Part shown: in pieces, positions 5,244 through 7,119 of the stretch
Layout of the letters: every line of letters begins with the position of its first letter
Position numbering within the stretch: the first letter of the stretch is position 1
Source: Prevotella sp. CAG:732
GTDB taxonomy: Bacteria; Bacteroidota; Bacteroidia; Bacteroidales; Bacteroidaceae
Direction: 5' to 3'
Assembly: GCA_000436035.1 (NCBI GenBank)
Contig: FR893234.1
Span: 1-7,119, forward strand
Length of the DNA: 7,119 nt
Notes under the pieces: model-generated
The model's input: only the letters and a program-made list of their open reading frames with translations
Told to the model about the DNA's origin: nothing
The model's database searches: none
Position numbers and translations under genes: made by a program

Positions 5244-6962
5244 ATGAGAAATTTAACGTTCAAATCTTGGGTTCTCTTGCTGATGTTGTCGTTTTGTGCT
5301 ACCCATGCATGGTCGCAAAACGAGTTGACCAGCTATAAGCTCAATCTCGTCAAACACCCCTATACCAAGAAGTGTGGGTATGCTTTTAAGGAGCAAAACA
5401 TCAATAGTCCGATTCATGGCACTACTTCCACTGCCATCAACTGGTTTGGAAAGACCGGTTCAGTGTTGATTTCGAAGTCGGAGGCAGACCAGATAGATTG
5501 GGCGATTCCTCCTCATTATGACAAGGCTGCCAATAAGTTCCGTGAAAACCTTGCGATGGTGACAGTTGCGGGAAAGACGGGCTTTATAGATATGTATAAC
5601 CGTTTCATTATTCCTCCCATTTACGACAAGATGGATGATCTTGATGGTTTCCACCAAGGATTGGCGGCTGTCTCCAAGAATGGAAAGTGGGGGTACATTG
5701 ATAAACAAGGCAAGGTACTGATTCCTTTTGAGTATGAAGATGCCGATGCCTTTACCGATGATATGGTAGCTGCGGTGAAGCAAAATGGTAAGTGGGGAGC
5801 TATCAACGTGCAAGGAAAGGTGGTGGTTCCTATTGACAACAAGGTGAAAGCGGCGATGATAACTGTTCCTATCAGTAACAAGGCTTGGAGGGCTGCCTCA
5901 AAGGAGGCAAAGGAAATGAAGAACAATGGTTCTTTTGACAAACTCTTGGATGCTATTCATCAGGCTTCTGCTGCCACTAATGAGAAAATAGCCAAGAACT
6001 GGCGTCAGAAACTGATATATAATAAGGTGGGAACTGCTGACTCTCTGGGTTATAAGGACGAGTATGAAAGGATGATTGTGCCACAAGGTTATGACAAGGT
6101 GGTACTCGACAAGGATGATGCGGTATTCTTGGTTTCCAAGTCTGGACTTTGGGGGGCTTACCTTTACAATGGAGCCAAGCTTATCAATCCTTGTTTTGAC
6201 TCGATGTCGCCATTTAGCCAGGGAAAATCTGATGTCATGGCATTGAATGTCAAGGGATGGATTGACTTGGAGGGAAACCTTGACCCGAATTTGCTGTACG
6301 ATATGGTGAATATGGGCATACAACAGGAGGGAAATAGTAAAATTGCCGCAAGAAAAACCTACGAAAAGGTGCTGAGTATCAACCCAGAGTATGCGTCGGC
6401 GTACAACAACCTAGCTTTGATAGACATCGAAAATAAGGACTATAACAAAGGTATGCGCAAATTGAAATTGGCTCACGAGTTGGTACCCAATGATAGTGTC
6501 ATTGCGAAAAACCTTCAATGGGCTAAGGACTCTCGAAAGGAGAGACGTTCGGAAAGATGGTCGAAAGGCTTTGAAATCGCCGGTGCCATCATCGGAGTCG
6601 CAAGTACAGCATATAGTACCTATTCGTCTATCAAGGGAGGCGGAACGGCTACGGATGGTGATATGGGCAGTGTGGCGAGTGCTGGAGGAACATCGTCATC
6701 GTCTGGAAATCATAGTTCGCATGGTGGGGCATCTACAGGTAAGTGTAAGCATTGTGCTGGCTCTGGCACTTGTAGTCCTACTGGCTCCAACAGAAAGTCG
6801 TATTGTAGTGGCTCTGGTTTGTGCGGTTACTGCCATGGTACGGGCTGGAACTCAGCTGGAGGAGATAGGGCAAAATGTACTGCCTGCAATTGGTCTGGCA
6901 AATGCAAGTCTTGCAATGGTACGGGCAAGTGCAAGTATTGTCATGGAACAGGCAAGGGCTAG
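5244..6962 (+). CDS. Exported WG-repeat/TPR protein with C-terminal DnaJ-type Cys-rich zinc motifs
   Basis: From ATG 5244 the protein has 572 residues. Residues 1-24 form a Sec signal peptide (basic start, hydrophobic core LLLMLSF, end at AWSQ); no lipobox Cys follows. WG repeats occupy about 87-198, with KWGYIDKQGKVLIPFEYEDA (148-167) and KWGAINVQGKVVVPID (183-198); a second, more degenerate block is at about 277-345 (LWGAYLYNG, KGWIDLEGN). A helical TPR-like unit lies at about 350-425 (NPEYASAYNNLALIDIENKDY). A basic stretch (428-441) precedes a mildly hydrophobic segment (443-460) and a Gly/Ser linker (464-499). The C-terminus (500-572) has 12 cysteines in repeated CxxCxGxG-type units: C501/504, C527/530, C545/548, C554/557, C563/566, plus C510 and C521. 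This matches the DnaJ central zinc-binding domain. WG repeats and TPRs suggest protein or surface binding; the exact function is unknown. It is monocistronic and transcribed divergently from the AAA-ATPase_like gene. Confidence 0.88.
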   Translation: MRNLTFKSWVLLLMLSFCATHAWSQNELTSYKLNLVKHPYTKKCGYAFKEQNINSPIHGTTSTAINWFGKTGSVLISKSEADQIDWAIPPHYDKAANKFRENLAMVTVAGKTGFIDMYNRFIIPPIYDKMDDLDGFHQGLAAVSKNGKWGYIDKQGKVLIPFEYEDADAFTDDMVAAVKQNGKWGAINVQGKVVVPIDNKVKAAMITVPISNKAWRAASKEAKEMKNNGSFDKLLDAIHQASAATNEKIAKNWRQKLIYNKVGTADSLGYKDEYERMIVPQGYDKVVLDKDDAVFLVSKSGLWGAYLYNGAKLINPCFDSMSPFSQGKSDVMALNVKGWIDLEGNLDPNLLYDMVNMGIQQEGNSKIAARKTYEKVLSINPEYASAYNNLALIDIENKDYNKGMRKLKLAHELVPNDSVIAKNLQWAKDSRKERRSERWSKGFEIAGAIIGVASTAYSTYSSIKGGGTATDGDMGSVASAGGTSSSSGNHSSHGGASTGKCKHCAGSGTCSPTGSNRKSYCSGSGLCGYCHGTGWNSAGGDRAKCTACNWSGKCKSCNGTGKCKYCHGTGKG

Positions 6963-7005
6963 CTCTCGTTGTGGGTATTATTTATAACAATGTGAACAAA
7001 CGAAA

Positions 7006-7037
7006 GAAGGCGGACTTCCGATTGGAAATCCGCCTTC
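7006..7037. terminator. Hairpin terminator shared by convergent genes
   Basis: GAAGGCGGA (7006-7014) pairs with TCCGCCTTC (7029-7037); after one C-A mismatch the stem continues with TTCC (7016-7019) and GGAA (7024-7027) around a gatt loop. It lies 44 nt after the WG-repeat gene and 24 nt from the stop of the convergent minus-strand gene. On the minus strand TTTCG follows the stem; on the plus strand aagttt follows, so the T-tracts are modest. Confidence 0.75.
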
Positions 7038-7061
7038 AAGTTTATCTCTGAATTCTAAGAA

Positions 7062-7119
7062 TTACTTCTTGTTCAAAGCGAGGTCGATAGCAACGGCGAT
7101 AGCTACAGTAGCACCTACC
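7062..7119 (-). CDS. C-terminal end of an unidentified, probably membrane-associated protein (partial)
   Basis: The minus strand carries an open frame ending in TAA at 7062-7064. The last 18 residues read VGATVAIAVAIDLALNKK. The run of small and aliphatic residues followed by Asn-Lys-Lys suggests the end of a hydrophobic helix or membrane segment with a short basic tail. The gene continues beyond the window, so the family cannot be told. Its position right behind the shared hairpin terminator, convergent with the WG-repeat gene, supports it being real. Confidence 0.5.
   Translation of the reverse strand, partial: VGATVAIAVAIDLALNKK

Overview
The window looks like DNA from a Bacteroidales bacterium, most likely a Prevotella/Segatella-type gut or oral anaerobe. 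Three intergenic regions carry the Bacteroidota-type promoter (a -33 TTG/TTTG, about 20 nt, then -7 TAnnTTTG). The protein families also fit that order: an AAA-ATPase_like/PD-(D/E)XK protein, a WG-repeat secreted protein, and a T7-lysozyme-type amidase next to a DUF5675-like protein. Genus is inference; no rRNA or housekeeping marker is present.

Left part (1-3120): a Rep_3-type replication initiator gene (31-1095, minus) is followed by about 1.15 kb without a convincing gene. This stretch holds an AT-rich tract, four iteron-like 14-mers (1721-1819), a plus-strand promoter just beyond them, and a cluster of short repeats and hairpins. It leads into a plus-strand pair: a cytoplasmic T7-lysozyme-like N-acetylmuramoyl-L-alanine amidase (2250-2807) and an overlapping DUF5675-like small protein (2785-3120). 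The layout is that of an iteron-controlled replication origin placed between an initiator and an endolysin-like module. It could be a plasmid/phage-derived cassette or a domesticated remnant in the chromosome.

Middle part (3121-5083): a strong 13-bp hairpin terminator separates the amidase operon from a convergent minus-strand gene for an AAA-ATPase_like/PD-(D/E)XK nuclease-like protein (3183-4946). Its promoter is clear at 4967-4998. A 21-nt exact direct repeat, consisting of the left arm and part of the loop of that terminator, brackets the gene.

Right part (5084-7119): a plus-strand gene with a near-ideal promoter encodes a 572-aa exported protein combining a signal peptide, WG repeats, a TPR-like helical segment, a Gly/Ser linker and a C-terminal array of DnaJ-type CxxCxGxG zinc-binding motifs. 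A hairpin terminator follows, then the last 18 codons of a minus-strand gene that runs off the window.

The parts most worth a second look are the Rep/iteron/amidase arrangement with its structured leader, and the unusual domain combination of the exported Cys-rich protein.
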